The notes under the pieces: model-generated | The model's database searches: none | The model's input: the letters and a program-made list of their open reading frames with translations, nothing else | Told to the model about the DNA's origin: nothing | Position numbers and translations under genes: made by a program | Origin: CAZBBC01 sp964489835 | GTDB lineage: Bacteria > Calditrichota > Calditrichia > JAJRVZ01 | NCBI GenBank assembly: GCA_964489835.1 | Contig: CAZBBC010000053.1 | Coordinates: forward strand, 1 to 25,809 | DNA: 25,809 bases | Direction: 5' to 3' | Part shown: piece by piece, positions 23,757-25,809 of the stretch | How positions within the stretch are numbered: position 1 is the first letter of the stretch | Layout of the letters: each line of letters starts with the position of its first letter

Positions 23757-24171
23757 AAGTGACCTTTTGTATTGTATTTTTGATTCGTCTCCATCGTTCA
23801 TCAGGTTTTAAAGAAATGTCCAATGTTCCCGATGAATCCTCCGGAGAAGGATATATTATATAAGGGAAACTGACTATAAATTCCAAATAACAAGTAACAA
23901 ATAGCAAATAATTTCGAAATTCGAATATCGAAATCCGAAGTAAAATTCATATTTAGAAATCTTAAATTAAAAAATACTCCATTAAACTAACTATTTTTAA
24001 ATTATCGGATATTTGGTATTGGAATTTATTTGGATTTTGGGATTTGGAGCTTGGAATTTCTTAAAAGGTTGGGAAACGACAGCGTTTTTTGGAAACCCTG
24101 GAAATAAATTAATTCCGAGTTCCAAGTTCCTAATTTTACTTTACAATTTTTTTTATAATAGGAGGTCATAT
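23757..24171. repeat. 415-bp spacer with word-like repeats and a wide inverted repeat
   Basis: No gene is seen. Positions 23882-23911 iterate CAAATAA/CAAGTAA/CAAATAG words. Positions 23912-23940 iterate TTCGAAAT/TTCGAATA/TCGAAAT words. Positions 24010-24060 iterate TTTGG(A/T)ATT-like words. GGAGCTTGGAATT (24046-24058) and AATTCCGAGTTCC (24111-24123) can pair as RNA over all 13 positions with two G-U pairs. The same GGAACTTGGAA theme appears at 22037-22064. The last 12 bases hold the fumarase ribosome binding site. Confidence 0.6.
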
Positions 24172-25539
24172 ATGTCTGAATTTAGAATTGAAAAAGATTC
24201 GATGGGTGAAATTAAGGTTCCAAAGGATGCACTTTATGCCGCTCAAACCCAGAGAGCCGTAAATAATTTTCCGATCAGCGGCATACCGATACCACGGGCA
24301 ATGATAAAAGCACTGGGGTTGATCAAACAAAAAGCCGCAGAAGTTAATCTTGATTTAAAATTATTAGATGAAAAAAAATACCGGGCCATTCAGCAGGCAG
24401 CGGATGAAGTCATTAAAGGAAAGCACGATGATCAGTTTCCTATCGACCTGTTTCAGACCGGTTCCGGTACCAGTAGTAATATGAATGCCAATGAAGTGAT
24501 TGCCAATCTGGCCTCGCAAATTGCCGGCGAGAAAGTTCATCCGAATGATCATGTAAACATGGGTCAATCTTCCAATGATGTTATCCCTACTGCCATTCAT
24601 GTTTCGGCCTATATGGAGACTGAAGAAGTACTTATTCCGGGCCTGGAACATTTACTTCAAACGATTGAAAAGAAAGCGGCAATGTATGAGAAGATTGTGA
24701 AAACAGGCCGGACACATTTAATGGATGCCATGCCGGTCAGGGTCAGCCAGGAGATGTCCGGATGGGCCAGTCAAATCCGTCATGGAATTGAACGGTTACG
24801 GGCAAGCCTGCCGCGTGTGGCTGAGTTAGCCCAGGGTGGAACGGCCGTGGGAACCGGTATTAATGCGCATCCGGAATTTGCCGATCGGTTCGCTAAAAAA
24901 TTAGCCGAAGCCACCGGCTATCCCTTTAAAAAATCGCCCAATTTCTTCGAATCACTGGCAACACAGGATGCCATCGTAGAATTAAGTGGACAATTAAAAA
25001 CGATCGCTTGCAGTATGATGAAAATAAGTAATGATTTACGTTGGATGAACAGCGGACCAATTGCTGGAATCGGTGAAATTTCATTACCGGCATTGCAACC
25101 GGGATCTTCCATTATGCCGGGAAAAATTAATCCGGTTATCCCGGAAGCCGTAACGATGGTCTGTGCCCAGGTTATTGGTAGTGATGTAGCGATAACCATT
25201 GGCGGTCAGGCCGCGGTATTTCAGCTCAACGTGATGTTACCGGTAATTGCTCATAATTTACTCCAGTCTATTGAAATTCTCGGTAATGCTGCGCGTGTAC
25301 TGGCAGACAAAGCGATTGAAAGATTCACATTAAATACCGATAAGATCGTTAATCTGGTTGATAAGAATCCGATTTTGGTGACGGCATTGAATCCGATTAT
25401 CGGTTATGATTTGGGTGCAAAAATTGCCAAAACCGCTTATGCAGAAGGAAGAACACTCAAAGAGGTAGCATTGGAATATACGGATCTTAGCGAGGAAGAG
25501 TTGGATAAAATACTGGATCCGCTAAAGTTAACGCTGTAG
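24172..25539 (+). CDS. fumC: Class II fumarate hydratase
   Basis: 455 residues; interconverts fumarate and L-malate in the TCA cycle, without an iron-sulfur cluster. Family signatures in order: N-terminal RIEKDSMGEIKVPKDALYAA, TGSGTSSNMNANEVIA, HPNDHVNMGQSSNDVIPTA, the catalytic-His region GRTHLMDAMPV, and GSSIMPGKINPV. The last is shared by the fumarase/aspartase superfamily; the QTQRAVNNFPISG start and overall sequence favour fumarase over aspartate ammonia-lyase. The start is the ATG at 24172, with AGGAGG at 24160-24165, 6 nt upstream; an in-frame extension to 24013 would run through the word-repeat spacer and is rejected. It is probably a single-gene unit. No terminator is seen, because an Rhs fragment begins 30 bp after the stop. 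Confidence 0.95.
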   Translation: MSEFRIEKDSMGEIKVPKDALYAAQTQRAVNNFPISGIPIPRAMIKALGLIKQKAAEVNLDLKLLDEKKYRAIQQAADEVIKGKHDDQFPIDLFQTGSGTSSNMNANEVIANLASQIAGEKVHPNDHVNMGQSSNDVIPTAIHVSAYMETEEVLIPGLEHLLQTIEKKAAMYEKIVKTGRTHLMDAMPVRVSQEMSGWASQIRHGIERLRASLPRVAELAQGGTAVGTGINAHPEFADRFAKKLAEATGYPFKKSPNFFESLATQDAIVELSGQLKTIACSMMKISNDLRWMNSGPIAGIGEISLPALQPGSSIMPGKINPVIPEAVTMVCAQVIGSDVAITIGGQAAVFQLNVMLPVIAHNLLQSIEILGNAARVLADKAIERFTLNTDKIVNLVDKNPILVTALNPIIGYDLGAKIAKTAYAEGRTLKEVALEYTDLSEEELDKILDPLKLTL

Positions 25540-25568
25540 CGCCGGAGCAAATACAATGTGATAATTGA

Positions 25569-25809
25569 TCCTATCATATAAATAAATATCTTGGTAATAC
25601 ACGGGTGGTTCTGGATGAAAGTGGAAATATAAAGGAATATTTCGATTATTATCCCTTTGGCATGACGATGCAGTCAATGGTAACTGGAGAGGAGGCTCTA
25701 TATAAATTTACAGGCAAGGAATTGGATGATGAAGGGGATCTAAACTGGTACTATTTTGGCGCTAGGTATTATGATCCGGTGTCAATAGGCTTATACTTTT
25801 ACGATAAAA
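25569..25809 (+). pseudogene. Rhs/YD-repeat core fragment, 5'-truncated and running off the window
   Basis: An open frame from 25569 (after an in-frame TGA at 25566) translates to a typical Rhs repeat-associated core end: YLGNTRVVLDESGNIKEY, FDYYPFGMTMQS, YKFTGKELDDEGDLNWYYFG and ARYYDP. No plausible start codon or ribosome binding site precedes the homology, and the many YD repeats that should lie upstream are absent because fumC ends at 25539. After ARYYDP the usual IGRFLSVDP-like end reads VSIGLYFYDK, suggesting drift. It is best seen as a displaced or remnant Rhs tip. The part beyond 25809 is unseen, so a linked C-terminal toxin or immunity gene cannot be judged. Confidence 0.75.

Noticed and set aside
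24013..24171. Longer N terminus for fumarase
   Set aside because: The extension translates word-repeat spacer, has no family similarity, and AGGAGG sits right before the ATG at 24172.

Overview
The window looks like a chromosomal segment of a Gram-negative, AT-rich bacterium. A TonB-dependent receptor with a carboxypeptidase-regulatory-like N-terminal domain, several lipoprotein-type or exported enzymes, often weak ribosome binding sites and an Rhs/YD-repeat end of the 'YYFGARYYDP' type point to the Fibrobacteres-Chlorobi-Bacteroidetes side of the tree (Calditrichota, Marinimicrobia and KSB1-like lineages were considered). That placement is an impression; no rRNA or tRNA gene was seen.

Layout. 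1-352: intergenic word-like repeats. 353-3019 (-): membrane SpoIIE/PP2C phosphatase with HAMP. 3263-3487 (-): signal peptide joined directly to the last strands of a formylglycine-generating-enzyme-like domain. 3488-4002: repeat-rich spacer. 4003-5832 and 5972-7879 (+): tandem oligoendopeptidase F paralogs, the first cytoplasmic and the second with a signal peptide, closed by a clear terminator. 7992-14172 (+): a tight run of ABC-F ATPase, D-aminoacylase-like lipoprotein, DMT permease and a second, metal-site-altered D-aminoacylase-like lipoprotein. This run meets the next operon tail to tail with overlapping stop codons.

14169-19257 (-): a thiamine salvage locus read from right to left. It has a sigma70-like promoter, a TPP riboswitch, an intrinsic terminator with a visible antiterminator pairing, a TonB-dependent receptor, a spacer with two perfect hairpins, thiamine pyrophosphokinase, and an overlapping sodium:solute symporter. 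The symporter sits where a PnuT-type permease would be expected, so it is a candidate inner-membrane thiamine (or precursor) transporter. This is the most informative system in the window.

19322-19759 (-): small coiled-coil protein. 20225-22015 (+): response regulator with a PATAN/DUF4388-like domain and a metallo-beta-lactamase-fold (ODP-like) domain that has lost its metal ligands. 22285-23756 (+): two tandem 6-pyruvoyl-tetrahydropterin synthase paralogs and GTP cyclohydrolase I, a short tetrahydropterin pathway. 24172-25539 (+): class II fumarase. 25569 to the end (+): a start-less Rhs core fragment.

The intergenic DNA is unusual. A roughly 105-bp repeat occurs upstream of both pepF and the response regulator, and four spacers hold short-word iterated repeats (7, 9 and 14 bp units), some with embedded hairpins.
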